A DNA stretch of 64,000 nucleotides, from NCBI GenBank assembly GCA_023703615.1, contig CP097971.1:274315-338314 (forward strand), written 5' to 3'. The notes beneath the pieces are model-generated. The model was not told where the DNA came from. It searched no databases and saw only the letters and a program-made list of their open reading frames with translations. Made by a program: the position numbers and the translations under genes. Numbering within the stretch: the first letter of the stretch is position 1; each line of letters starts with the position of its first letter. This document shows, one piece after another, positions 16,469 to 25,724 of this stretch. This DNA comes from SAR86 cluster bacterium (GTDB lineage Bacteria; Pseudomonadota; Gammaproteobacteria; Magnimaribacterales; D2472).

Positions 16469-18817
16469 ATGATAAGAAAATTTAAGACCTTTATCTCTCT
16501 TTTTTTGATCAGTCTATTGTCTGTAATTTTTATTTTTATTTTTATTTTATTATTTAAGCCGAATTTTTATGTAAACTTTATCGATGAAAAATTTGTTAAA
16601 GATTACTCAATAAACTATGAAGATCTTAAATCTACCAAGAATATTTTTAAGCCTGTATTAACTGCAAAAAATATTAAATTAGTTGACGGTCTTAACAACG
16701 AAGTTTTATTAATAGAAGATATAAAAATTGGCATTGATTTAATAGAATCTATTAAGAAAAAATTTATTCATTTTTCTATACTTGAAATTAAAAGTTTTTA
16801 CGCGCAAGAGCAATCTTCAAATAATGCAGAATACAAAAACAAATTTAAAGGAAGGAAATTATATTTAGCAGATGGCAATTTTAGTTTAGCATCTGAAAGT
16901 TATAAATTTTATTTGTCAGGTGAAAAAGTATTTTTTGAACTATTCAATGGTTTGATAAATGCTCTGCCTTATAAAAAATTAAGAGGCTACTATGATCCAA
17001 TTGAAAAAAAAATATTCTTTTCTTCATTTCATACTCTAAACGCAACAAATATAGAAGAGGCCAAACTTTTTGACTTGAGTTCTTTAAAAAATAACGATAT
17101 AAATTTAAGGCTTTATGCTAAGGGTTTTTTTAATACTAAAAATAATAATTTACAGACAATAAACAAACTTGAATTTTATAATTCTAATTTTGAAACTGTT
17201 GACGAATACAAAATACAAGATATCAATGCTGTTATTTTTTCAGATAAGAATAGGTCTTACTTTGGCAGCTTCACATCTTTAATACCTGATCAGAAAATCA
17301 AAGGTAAAATTATTTTTAAAGCTCAAAAGCCATTAACTATAAGAACTAATTTAAATGTAATTATGGATAATCTAATACCAGAAAATGAGTATTTTTATGT
17401 TACTGGAGAAGAAAATTTCCAAACTAAAATTATTTTAGGTGAAAAAAAAGTATCGCTTGAGCTTAATTCAGATCTTCAAAAAACTATCATTAGATCAAAA
17501 ATACAAAATTTGCAAAAAGGTCTCGGACAAAATGAAACAACAAAAATATTTATAGATGATTTATCAAAAAATATCTACAAAGTGAAAAGCAAAAAGTATG
17601 ACATTTTTTATGACCAGGATAAAGGCGGAGGATATTTTATATATGGAGACTATTTTTTAGATAAAGCAAAAAAAATTAACAATAATAATTTTGATATTTA
17701 CTTGGACTTACAAAAATTTAACATTAATAGCTTGGATTTACCTTCTGAAGATCAGTCTTCATTTGCAATCAATTTATTAAAGGCCAGAGTCAAAGAGTTC
17801 TCTTTCTTTGACAATAATTATAATAATCAATTTTTAACTGTTTTATTTTCAAAAAATTCAATAAAAAGCATAAAATTGAGTTCAAACAGTTTGAACATAT
17901 CAGTAAATTTTGATAAGTCTGGATTCATTAGAACTGATGTTAAAAATACGAATTTTAATTTTTATAATTCAGGAATTAACAAACTTTCTTTAAATCAATT
18001 TAATAATTTAAATACTAGATTCACTGCTGAAAATATAAAAACAAATATAGGTGACATTAAAAATTTAGATTTATATTTTTTAAAAAATTTAAAAATTACT
18101 ACCATTGACAATATAAATATTGATAGTGAATTTTTAAAAATAAAATCTCAAAATTCTAATGAAAAAGCATATATGAGTTACAACAATGAAAAAGATATAT
18201 ACAAAATAAAAGGCATATATAAACTAACTGAAAAATTTAAAAAAATATTAGACTTTACTAATTATGACTTTAGTTTCTTAGAAGCTGATTTAAATCTTCA
18301 ATGGCAAGATATCGATGAGTTAAAAAATATTGAGGGTAATATGAAATTTTTAGTAAAAGATATAACCCTGGATAGAAATCTTCCAAACTCAACTCTCCTA
18401 AGAACATTAAGAATTTTAAATCTAAATTCTCTTTTAGAAAATGTTGATAACGAAAATAGAATTAATAGCAAAGGTTTAAAGATTCAGAGAGCTGCGGGAA
18501 ATTTAATTTTCAGCGAGAATAGAGCATTAATTAAAGATTCAATTGACATAGAGACAGCTGATTCATCGATGCTATGGACAGGATTCGCTACAAAAAATAC
18601 GTCTGGAGCAATACAAGAGTTAAATTTTGATTTATCTATGAGATTTAAATTATCTGAGAATATACCTTGGTATGCTGCTATTTTTGGTGGAATACCAGCA
18701 TTAGCTGGAAGCTTTGTTCTAGAGAATATGTTTGATGGAACTATTACTGAGATTTCTACTATAAATTTTAAAATTACAGGCGATTTAGATGACCCTAATA
18801 TATTAAGATTAAATTAG
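16469..18817 (+). CDS. yhdP: YhdP-type AsmA-like lipid-transport protein (short form)
   Basis: AsmA-like envelope protein; in E. coli YhdP, TamB and YdbH bridge the membranes and move phospholipid to the outer membrane. One N-terminal membrane anchor (about 8-29) precedes a long beta-rich region. The conserved C-terminus is clear: AADSSMLWTG-like DSSMLWTGFA, GGIPALAGSFV, and TTINFKITGDLDDP-type ISTINFKITGDLDDP. At 782 residues it is well short of the roughly 1,270 residues in E. coli. The location after mreBCD is also conserved. Its last nine bases overlap the convergent mgtE. The shortened beta-groove is the odd feature. Confidence 0.85.
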   Translation: MIRKFKTFISLFLISLLSVIFIFIFILLFKPNFYVNFIDEKFVKDYSINYEDLKSTKNIFKPVLTAKNIKLVDGLNNEVLLIEDIKIGIDLIESIKKKFIHFSILEIKSFYAQEQSSNNAEYKNKFKGRKLYLADGNFSLASESYKFYLSGEKVFFELFNGLINALPYKKLRGYYDPIEKKIFFSSFHTLNATNIEEAKLFDLSSLKNNDINLRLYAKGFFNTKNNNLQTINKLEFYNSNFETVDEYKIQDINAVIFSDKNRSYFGSFTSLIPDQKIKGKIIFKAQKPLTIRTNLNVIMDNLIPENEYFYVTGEENFQTKIILGEKKVSLELNSDLQKTIIRSKIQNLQKGLGQNETTKIFIDDLSKNIYKVKSKKYDIFYDQDKGGGYFIYGDYFLDKAKKINNNNFDIYLDLQKFNINSLDLPSEDQSSFAINLLKARVKEFSFFDNNYNNQFLTVLFSKNSIKSIKLSSNSLNISVNFDKSGFIRTDVKNTNFNFYNSGINKLSLNQFNNLNTRFTAENIKTNIGDIKNLDLYFLKNLKITTIDNINIDSEFLKIKSQNSNEKAYMSYNNEKDIYKIKGIYKLTEKFKKILDFTNYDFSFLEADLNLQWQDIDELKNIEGNMKFLVKDITLDRNLPNSTLLRTLRILNLNSLLENVDNENRINSKGLKIQRAAGNLIFSENRALIKDSIDIETADSSMLWTGFATKNTSGAIQELNFDLSMRFKLSENIPWYAAIFGGIPALAGSFVLENMFDGTITEISTINFKITGDLDDPNILRLN

Positions 18818-20149
18818 AAATACTGTTGCTAATCCAAGAAAAGATAAAAATCCTATTACATCCGTTATTGTGGTAACAACAACGCTTCCAGCTATAGCAG
18901 GATCTTGATTTAATTTTCTTAAAATCAAAGGTACAAATATACCAGCAATGACAGAACTTATAAGATTAATAATCAAAGCAGTAGATATTAAAAAAGAAAG
19001 AATAATTTCTTCAAACCAAATAAAAGTTGCCAATCCAACAAGAATAGACAACACAAATCCATTTAAAATTGAAACAGCAAGCTCTCTTTTAAATAGCCAA
19101 TTTAAATTTGATGCATTAATTTGTTCTAGTGTTAAACCTCTTAAAACAATTGTAAGAGTTTGTGTCGCTGCGACACCACCCATGCTTGCTACAATAGGCA
19201 TTAGAATAGCAAGATAGACTACCTTATCAAGAACATCTTGAAATATATTAATAGTAAGAGATGCTATAAAAGCAGTAATTAAATTCATACTAAGCCAAAA
19301 TACTCTGCTCTTAGCAGCTCTACCTGGAGGAGCAAAAGTATCTTCTGCTACTCCAGCCATCCCTAAAAAATTTTGATCTGCGTCTTCTCGAATAACATCA
19401 ACAACATCGTCAATTGTTATTCTTCCCAAAAGTTTTTTTTCTTCGTCGATAACCGCTGAGGAAACTAAATCATTTCTCTCGAAAAAAGTTGCAACTTCTT
19501 TATCATTTTGTGTGGCTTCAAGTGGCAGGATGTCAGTATCCATAATTTCTCTGACGATTAGAGAAGGGTCCGAAGTAATTATTTTACTGATAGATAGTTC
19601 TCCAACATAAACATCATTTTTTGAAACGACAAATATTTTATCTGTATTTTCTGGGAGTTCTTCTTGATTTCGTAAATATCGCAAAACTAATTCTAAACTA
19701 TGATGCGGTCTGACACTTATTACATCTGTATTTAAAAGACCACCAGCTGTGTCATCTGGATATTCAAGACCTTCTTCGATTCTTTTTCTATCGCGTAATG
19801 ACATTTTGGAGAGAATATTTTTAGTTCTTTCTTCAGGCAGATTTTGAAGAATATCTACAATTTCATCTAATTCTAGCTCTTTAACTGCCTCAGATAACTC
19901 ATCATTAGAAATTTCAGAAATAAGATCTTGTTGAATCTCCTCACCTAGTTCAAAAAGAACATCGCCTTCCTCATTTGTTTCTAATAAAGAAAATAAGAAT
20001 TTTCTTTGTTTGGGAGGTGATGACTCTAATGCATGGGCTATTTCAGAGGAAGACATTTTGTCTAATAATCTTTTGATTTGATTTATAGAAAGATTGGAAG
20101 AATCATCTAAGATAATATCTATATTTTTTTTGTTACTTACTTCTTCCAT
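18809..20149 (-). CDS. mgtE: MgtE-type magnesium transporter
   Basis: Gated Mg2+ channel of the inner membrane. In 446 residues there is a cytoplasmic MgtE_N superhelix (about 20-130), paired CBS domains (about 135-255) that sense Mg2+, a linker helix, and five membrane helices (about 285-446). The pore stretch LMPIVASMGGVAATQTLTI is diagnostic, and the end GSVVVTTITDVIGF contributes the metal site. It follows rpoN by 29 bases and probably shares its transcript. The hpf, ptsN, rapZ and npr genes that often lie between these two are missing. Confidence 0.95.
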   Translation of the reverse strand: MEEVSNKKNIDIILDDSSNLSINQIKRLLDKMSSSEIAHALESSPPKQRKFLFSLLETNEEGDVLFELGEEIQQDLISEISNDELSEAVKELELDEIVDILQNLPEERTKNILSKMSLRDRKRIEEGLEYPDDTAGGLLNTDVISVRPHHSLELVLRYLRNQEELPENTDKIFVVSKNDVYVGELSISKIITSDPSLIVREIMDTDILPLEATQNDKEVATFFERNDLVSSAVIDEEKKLLGRITIDDVVDVIREDADQNFLGMAGVAEDTFAPPGRAAKSRVFWLSMNLITAFIASLTINIFQDVLDKVVYLAILMPIVASMGGVAATQTLTIVLRGLTLEQINASNLNWLFKRELAVSILNGFVLSILVGLATFIWFEEIILSFLISTALIINLISSVIAGIFVPLILRKLNQDPAIAGSVVVTTITDVIGFLSFLGLATVFLI

Positions 20150-20178
20150 TTATCAATTCTACAACAAAGAAATTATTT

Positions 20179-21459
20179 TTATCTGTTTCTAGAAGAAGGT
20201 ATATTTAATTTCTCTCTGTATTTTGCAATTGTTCTCCTTGCAATACCATAACCTTTTTTATTTAATTCTATAGTTATAGATTGATCACTTCTTGGTTTTT
20301 TTTCACTATCAATAATTTTTTTTATAACTTCCATTAATTGCATCGGAGTAACTTCTCTCGTTTTTGATACAGAAGTCACCAAAAAAGATTTTAATGGCAT
20401 TATGCCCTTTGGAGTATCTATATACTTTGATCTAAGAATTCTAGAAACTGTTGAAGGATGAAGATTTAATTCTTCTGATATTTGCTTATTTGATAAAGGA
20501 TTTATTTTAAGAGGATTGTCACCAAGAAGCGATAATTGTTTCTCACATATCAACTTTCCTACCTTTAAAACAGTATCATTTCTTTTTTTAATTGAGGATA
20601 TAAGCCATTTAGCATCTTGTATTTTTTCTAATAAATCTTTATTAGGTTTTTTCTTTAACTCTTTTTTTACCTTTTCTATCAATTGATCATCTATTTTTAT
20701 CTTAGGAAATTTATTTTCAATAAAATTAACATTTAAATTATTTTCTTTTATTGAAATTTTTAAGTCTGGAAGTATGTAATTTGTTGTTTCGAAATTTAAG
20801 CCAGGACTTAAGTCGCATGATTTTATTTCTTTAATAGCACGTTCAATGTCATTTTTATTGTATCCGTTATTAATTAAATATTGTTCAATTCCTTGCATAT
20901 CAGCATTAATGTTCTCGGTTAATATTAATTTAGAGATTTCTTTTATATTAAAAGGTAGTTGCTTGTTTTCAATTTGTATTTGAATGCATTCCTTGAAATT
21001 TCTATAACCTATACCTGAGGGAGATAATTTTTGTATTATATTTATTAATGCATTCTCAAGTTCAGCAAAACTATAGTTAAAGTTCAGGATGTTCTCTATT
21101 TCCGAAAGGTCCTCTGCCAAGTGACCTGATTCGTCAAGAGAGTTGATTAATGCAAGGCATATCTCATACTTTTCTTTAGACAAATTCAAGTCATCAATTT
21201 GATCAATTAGGTTTTCATTTAAAGTAGCCTTGGCTTCCAAGCTAAAATCGAAATCATCAATATTAAGATCAGAAAGCTCTTCGAGATCATCTTCGTCATA
21301 TTCTTCATTTTCCACAAAAGGATTTATTTCAATTTCTTTATCTATTTTTTGAATTAATTCAAACCTAGAAAGTTGAAGTAAATCAATTGATTTTTTTAGT
21401 GCTGGCGTAAGAGAGATTTTCTGTTTTTGTTTAAACTCTTTTATTAAAGAAATAGCCAT
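20179..21459 (-). CDS. rpoN: RNA polymerase sigma-54 factor
   Basis: Directs RNA polymerase to -24/-12 promoters that need AAA+ activators. The 426 residues show region I (activator contact) at 1-50, an acidic region II (about 50-75), the core-binding domain, a helix-turn-helix SNKQISEELNLHPSTVSRIL around 318-337, and the RpoN box ARRTIAKYRE at 407-416 in full. It lies between lptB and mgtE. No activator or obvious -24/-12 promoter was recognised in the window, so its regulon is not visible here. Confidence 0.97.
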   Translation of the reverse strand: MAISLIKEFKQKQKISLTPALKKSIDLLQLSRFELIQKIDKEIEINPFVENEEYDEDDLEELSDLNIDDFDFSLEAKATLNENLIDQIDDLNLSKEKYEICLALINSLDESGHLAEDLSEIENILNFNYSFAELENALINIIQKLSPSGIGYRNFKECIQIQIENKQLPFNIKEISKLILTENINADMQGIEQYLINNGYNKNDIERAIKEIKSCDLSPGLNFETTNYILPDLKISIKENNLNVNFIENKFPKIKIDDQLIEKVKKELKKKPNKDLLEKIQDAKWLISSIKKRNDTVLKVGKLICEKQLSLLGDNPLKINPLSNKQISEELNLHPSTVSRILRSKYIDTPKGIMPLKSFLVTSVSKTREVTPMQLMEVIKKIIDSEKKPRSDQSITIELNKKGYGIARRTIAKYREKLNIPSSRNR

Positions 21460-21461
21460 TT

Positions 21462-22175
21462 CTACTTATATAAATTACCAAAATAAACTTTTTTAACTAC
21501 TGAATTACTTATAAGTTCGTCTTTCGTGCCTTCTGCAATTTTTTTTCCTGCATTAATTACAAGTGCTTTATCACAAATTTCTAGTGACTCTCTAACATTA
21601 TGATCGGTAATTAATATTGCAATTCCTTTTTTTTTGAGATTTAACAAGGTATTCTTTATATCATCAACTGCTATAGGATCTATTCCTGCAAATGGTTCAT
21701 CCAATAAAATTATTTTAGGATCACTTGCTAAAGTTCTAGCTATTTCAACCTTTCTTCTTTGTCCACCTGATAGAACCCTTCCTTTTTTGTTAATAATATC
21801 TTCTAAATTGAATTCTTTTATAGATTTTTCAATAAAATCAGATACTAGATCTTTATCTTTAAATGAAATTTCAGCAAGACCTAATAAATTTTCTAGAACA
21901 GTTAAATCTTGAAATATTGAGGGTTCTTGTGGAAGATACTTTAATCCTAAAAACGCTCTCTTATGCATCGCTAGTGCAGAAATATTTTTCTCATTTAGAA
22001 ATATTTCACCACTATCAGACTTTATAATTCCTGCAATTATATAGAAAACCGTAGTCTTTCCAGCACCATTAGGTCCAAGAAGTCCTGAAATAGTTCCTGA
22101 CTGAATTTTAAAAGATATATCTTCAATGACTTTTTTATCTTTAAAACTTTTTGATATGTTAGTTATTTTAAGCAT
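21462..22175 (-). CDS. lptB: LPS export ABC transporter ATPase LptB
   Basis: ATPase that powers extraction of LPS from the inner membrane by LptFG. The 237 residues contain Walker A GPNGAGKTT (34-42), a Q-loop near 83, the signature LSGGQRRKVEIAR (135-147) and Walker B IILLDEP (155-161). The RRKVEIAR wording is typical of LptB. Its start shares a base with the lptA stop, so translation is coupled. LptF, LptG and LptC are not in the window. Confidence 0.97.
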   Translation of the reverse strand: MLKITNISKSFKDKKVIEDISFKIQSGTISGLLGPNGAGKTTVFYIIAGIIKSDSGEIFLNEKNISALAMHKRAFLGLKYLPQEPSIFQDLTVLENLLGLAEISFKDKDLVSDFIEKSIKEFNLEDIINKKGRVLSGGQRRKVEIARTLASDPKIILLDEPFAGIDPIAVDDIKNTLLNLKKKGIAILITDHNVRESLEICDKALVINAGKKIAEGTKDELISNSVVKKVYFGNLYK

Positions 22176-22603
22176 TACAGATCATTATTATTCTGAGGAT
22201 ATGATGACATCTCACCACTTACAGGATTAAATATTATATTTTCAGAATTAATTTCAATATTATCGTATTTAAGAGAAGCTGTTCCAATTAATTCAATCTT
22301 ACTATTGCTATAAAAAATCATCTCACTTGCTTCACCAGAAAATTTATTGATATTATCTGAAGACTGTAATGATGATGGCTTGCCATAAACATGTATTGTT
22401 TTGTTTAAATTTTCATAAACTGCATCATCTGCTTTTATTTCAATTACTCCCGAATCAATTTTCACATTATTTTTAAAAAATATTTGATTAGATTCCTTCT
22501 TAATTTCAATTATATTAGAGTTAATACTTATCTCATCAACTTTTGTATCTGCAAATGAAGTTTGACAAATAAATGAGATAAAAATAATAAATGCTTTTTT
22601 CAT
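22175..22603 (-). CDS. lptA: LPS transport periplasmic bridge protein LptA
   Basis: Forms the periplasmic beta-jellyroll bridge that carries LPS to LptD/E. The 142 residues begin with a clear Sec signal (MKKAFIIFISFICQTSFA, cleavage after SFA), followed by an OstA-type domain with alternating stretches such as FKNNVKIDSGVIEIKADDA and KIELIGTASLKYDN. It is compact compared with E. coli LptA (185). It lies two bases after kdsD; the kdsC and lptC genes usually placed between them are absent. Confidence 0.88.
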   Translation of the reverse strand: MKKAFIIFISFICQTSFADTKVDEISINSNIIEIKKESNQIFFKNNVKIDSGVIEIKADDAVYENLNKTIHVYGKPSSLQSSDNINKFSGEASEMIFYSNSKIELIGTASLKYDNIEINSENIIFNPVSGEMSSYPQNNNDL

Positions 22604-22604
22604 C

Positions 22605-23570
22605 TTATAAAATTCTTGCTGTTATCAAATCATGCATTGAAATTACACCTACATTTTTTTCTTTACTCATAACCACTAATGTAAAGATTTTATTTTCTTC
22701 CATTATTTTAGCTGCATCAACTGCTAAGGCATTTGATCTAATTGTCTTAAAGCTTTTAGTCATCACATCTTTAATTTTAGTCTTATTTATATCTATTTTT
22801 TCATTTAAGCATCTTCTCAAATCACCATCAGTGAAAATACCAACGACTTTTGTTTTATTTTTTACAAGGGTTATCCCAAGACCTTTATTACTAACCTCAA
22901 TTAAAGCATCACATAGCAATGCGTTTTGTGAAACTGATGGAATTTCCTTGCCCTTATGCATTAAATTTTCTACTTGTGTAATTAACTTTCTTCCAAGCTT
23001 GCCAGCAGGATGAGAGCTTGCAAAATCTTTTCTTGTGAAACCTCTTGCTTCAAGCAATGCTATTGCAAGAGCATCTCCAAATGCTAAGCTTGCTGTAGTT
23101 GAAGAGGTGGGAGCAAGATCAAGCGGACAAGCTTCTTTTTTTGTTTTAATTACAATGTTTATATCTGAACTTTTGGCTATTGAAGAAGATTTATTACCAG
23201 TTATCGCAACAATTTTATAACTAAATCTCTTTAGAGTTGGAATTATATTTATTAATTCTTCTGTTTCACCAGAATTTGATATTACCATCACGATATCTTT
23301 TTTATCAATCAACCCAATGTCTCCATGAGCTGCCTCTGTTGGATGAATAAAGATTGATCCAGTACCAGTGCTTGAAAGTGTTGCTGAGATTTTTTTTCCA
23401 ATATGCCCAGATTTACCCACTCCCATAACTATTAATTTGCCTTTGCAAGAAATAACTGAATTACATAACAGATTAAAATTAGAATCTAATTGCTTGGATA
23501 GATCAGAAATAGCATCAGATTCAATTTTAAATGTTCTAATTGCAGATGCTTTATAATTATATTTTTTCAT
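22605..23570 (-). CDS. kdsD: D-arabinose 5-phosphate isomerase (Kdo synthesis)
   Basis: Interconverts ribulose 5-phosphate and arabinose 5-phosphate, the first step towards Kdo for LPS. In 321 residues there is a SIS isomerase domain (about 40-180) with GVGKSGHIGKK, SSTGTGSIFIHPTEAAHGD and SNSGETEE motifs, followed by paired CBS domains (about 205-320). KdsA, the next pathway enzyme, is encoded at 55 kb. It heads the minus-strand kdsD-lptA-lptB-rpoN-mgtE run and is divergent from mlaC with a 45-base gap. Confidence 0.95.
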   Translation of the reverse strand: MKKYNYKASAIRTFKIESDAISDLSKQLDSNFNLLCNSVISCKGKLIVMGVGKSGHIGKKISATLSSTGTGSIFIHPTEAAHGDIGLIDKKDIVMVISNSGETEELINIIPTLKRFSYKIVAITGNKSSSIAKSSDINIVIKTKKEACPLDLAPTSSTTASLAFGDALAIALLEARGFTRKDFASSHPAGKLGRKLITQVENLMHKGKEIPSVSQNALLCDALIEVSNKGLGITLVKNKTKVVGIFTDGDLRRCLNEKIDINKTKIKDVMTKSFKTIRSNALAVDAAKIMEENKIFTLVVMSKEKNVGVISMHDLITARIL

Positions 23571-23615
23571 AGACTATATTTATTTTTGTTAATTACCAAA
23601 TGCTATAATAATGCA

Positions 23616-24248
23616 ATGTTCACAATTGTTAAAAATTTTTTCCTTGTATTAATTCTTGTAACTAATTCAGATAAGCTCATTTCAGAAACCGATCCATATA
23701 TTTTTATTGACAAAAATGCTCAATTAATGGTTTCTGTATTAATTCAGAACAAAGATTTATTTGAGATTAACAGAGACTTATACGAAGATAAGATTAAAGA
23801 AATTTTTGAACCAATGATTGATTTTAGAAGAATTTCAGCGAGTGTAATGGGAAAAAAATATTATCTCATGGCAACAAAAAAACAAAGAGAAAATTTTGTT
23901 GGCGTTTTTAAGAATTCATTGTTAGATACTTATGCAGAGACATTAGCTCAATGGGAAGATCAATCAATAACTACAGTTTTTTCAGATGATATATATACAA
24001 ACAAAAAAATTATTGAGGTTAGGCAAACTCTTGATACTGGCTCAAGTTTATATCCAATAGTATACAAGCTAAGGCAAGATAATGATTCATGGAAAATTGT
24101 AAATATTATTATTAATGGAGTGAATTTAGGACTAACTTTTAGGAATCAATTCCAGGCATTGGCAGAAAAAAGCAATAATGATTTAAATATAATAATTCAA
24201 GATTGGGTATCAGATGCTGGCGAAGAAATTTATATAGAAAACTCATGA
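23616..24248 (+). CDS. mlaC: Phospholipid-binding periplasmic protein MlaC
   Basis: Shuttles phospholipid across the periplasm between MlaFEDB and the outer-membrane MlaA complex. From ATG 23616 the protein has 210 residues: a signal-like hydrophobic start FTIVKNFFLVLILVT and then the Ttg2/MlaC domain with FEPMIDFRRISASVMGKKYY and NFVGVFKNSLLDTYAETLAQW, the most conserved parts. A TTG at 23586 would add ten residues but gives a worse signal peptide. The mlaF, mlaE and mlaD genes normally upstream are missing. Its stop overlaps the next start (ATGA). Confidence 0.88.
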   Translation: MFTIVKNFFLVLILVTNSDKLISETDPYIFIDKNAQLMVSVLIQNKDLFEINRDLYEDKIKEIFEPMIDFRRISASVMGKKYYLMATKKQRENFVGVFKNSLLDTYAETLAQWEDQSITTVFSDDIYTNKKIIEVRQTLDTGSSLYPIVYKLRQDNDSWKIVNIIINGVNLGLTFRNQFQALAEKSNNDLNIIIQDWVSDAGEEIYIENS

Positions 24249-24463
24249 ATAAAGAAGAAATTAAATCAATAATTTTAAAAAAAATAAAAGATGCGGATCT
24301 TAAATTTGAGGGTGATTCGTGTAATTTTAATTTAACAGTGACCTCTTCCTTGTTTAAAGATCTTTCAATAATTGATCAACATAAACTAGTATTAAACTTA
24401 CTAAGGAAAAATTTTGCATCTGGTTCATTGCATGCTCTGAGTTTAAATACAAAAATTAAATAG
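24245..24463 (+). CDS. ibaG: BolA-family protein IbaG
   Basis: Small BolA-like protein (72 residues from ATG 24245) that in E. coli binds [2Fe-2S] clusters with monothiol glutaredoxin and responds to acid stress. Recognisable parts are an early ILKKIKDADLKFEGDSCNFNL stretch split around the beta-sheet, and LRKNFASGSLHALSLNTK at the C-terminus, the BolA 'LHALS' motif. The ATG lies within the mlaC stop (ATGA), which fixes this start rather than an upstream one. MurA follows after one base; mlaC-(mlaB)-ibaG-murA order is conserved, with mlaB absent. Confidence 0.88.
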   Translation: MNKEEIKSIILKKIKDADLKFEGDSCNFNLTVTSSLFKDLSIIDQHKLVLNLLRKNFASGSLHALSLNTKIK

Positions 24464-24464
24464 A

Positions 24465-25724
24465 GTGGAAAAATTATTAATTAAAGGTGGTAATAGTTTA
24501 GAAGGAACTATTAATTGTTCTGGAGCTAAAAATGCTGCTTTACCTATGATCGCAGCAACAATTATGTGCGACGAAAGTATTGTTTTAAAAAACTTACCTT
24601 ATTTGCAAGACATAACAACAATGTTTGAGCTTTTAGGATCCATGGGATCAAACATAGTTTTAAATGAAAATATGGATTTTGAAATACTTTCTAATAATCT
24701 TAAAGATGTAGAAGCTAGATATGAATTAGTAAAAACCATGAGAGCCTCTATTCTTGTCTTAGGGCCGCTTGTTGCAAAATATGGAAAAGCAAGAATAGCT
24801 CTTCCTGGAGGATGTGCTATTGGTTCTAGGCCTGTTAATTTTCATCTAGATGCGCTAAAAAAATTAGGCGCCACAATAACTCTTAGAAATGGTTATATTG
24901 AAGCTTCAGCAAAAAAACTTCAAGGCACAAATATAGAATTCAAAGGTATTACTGTTACCGGTACGGAAAATATAATGATGGCTGCATCAATTGCAGAGGG
25001 TATAACAAAATTAACAAATGTGGCAAGAGAACCAGAAATTGTTGATTTAGCTGACATGCTCAATTCAATGGGTGCAAAAATATCAGGTGCAGGCTCTGAG
25101 GAAATTACGATAGAAGGCGTTGATAAATTACATAATTCTTCATTTTCAATTCCAGCTGACAGAATAGAAGCTGGAACATATTTGACAGCAGCTGTAATAA
25201 CTAATGGATCAATAAAAATTGAGGGAATTGATCCAAACAGACTTTATGCTGTAATAAAAAAATTAAGAGACGCTGGCTCAGAAATAATTACAGACAAAAA
25301 TTCAATATTTTTGTCAATGAAAAAGAGCAAACCTGAACCTGTTGATATTACAACAGCTCCTTTCCCAGAATTTCCAACGGATATGCAAGCTCAGTTTTCA
25401 GTAATAAATGCTATAGCTAACGGAAAGTCATATATTAATGAAACTGTATTCGAGAACAGATTTATGCATGTTCAAGAATTAAATAGAATGGGATGTAATA
25501 TTTCTGTTGACGGAAATAAAGCTTCAATTACTGGCGTTGAAAATCTTTTTGGAGCTGAAGTCATGGCTACTGACTTAAGAGCATCAGCCAGTTTAGTTTT
25601 GGCAGGTTTATGTGCTCAGGGAGATACTATAGTAGATAGAATTTATCATATTGACAGGGGATATGAGCGTATAGAGGAAAAGTTAAATTATCTTGGTGCA
25701 AACATAACAAGATTGCCTAGTTGA
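24465..25724 (+). CDS. murA: UDP-GlcNAc 1-carboxyvinyltransferase
   Basis: First committed step of peptidoglycan synthesis: transfers enolpyruvate from PEP to UDP-GlcNAc. It has 419 residues and begins with GTG. Lys22-Asn23 lie in GAKNA, Arg93 in TMRAS, and the catalytic Cys117 in GGCAIGSRP, so the enzyme should be fosfomycin-sensitive by the usual rule. The C-terminal RGYERIEEKL motif is present. Its last eight bases overlap the end of degS on the other strand. Confidence 0.98.
   Translation: MEKLLIKGGNSLEGTINCSGAKNAALPMIAATIMCDESIVLKNLPYLQDITTMFELLGSMGSNIVLNENMDFEILSNNLKDVEARYELVKTMRASILVLGPLVAKYGKARIALPGGCAIGSRPVNFHLDALKKLGATITLRNGYIEASAKKLQGTNIEFKGITVTGTENIMMAASIAEGITKLTNVAREPEIVDLADMLNSMGAKISGAGSEEITIEGVDKLHNSSFSIPADRIEAGTYLTAAVITNGSIKIEGIDPNRLYAVIKKLRDAGSEIITDKNSIFLSMKKSKPEPVDITTAPFPEFPTDMQAQFSVINAIANGKSYINETVFENRFMHVQELNRMGCNISVDGNKASITGVENLFGAEVMATDLRASASLVLAGLCAQGDTIVDRIYHIDRGYERIEEKLNYLGANITRLPS

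Noticed and set aside
23586-23615. N-terminal extension of mlaC from TTG 23586
   Set aside because: The ATG at 23616 gives a better signal peptide and avoids a poor TTG start without a ribosome-binding site.
24203-24244. Extended start for ibaG inside mlaC
   Set aside because: The ATG at 24245 overlaps the mlaC stop (ATGA), gives the family N-terminus and is the usual coupling pattern.
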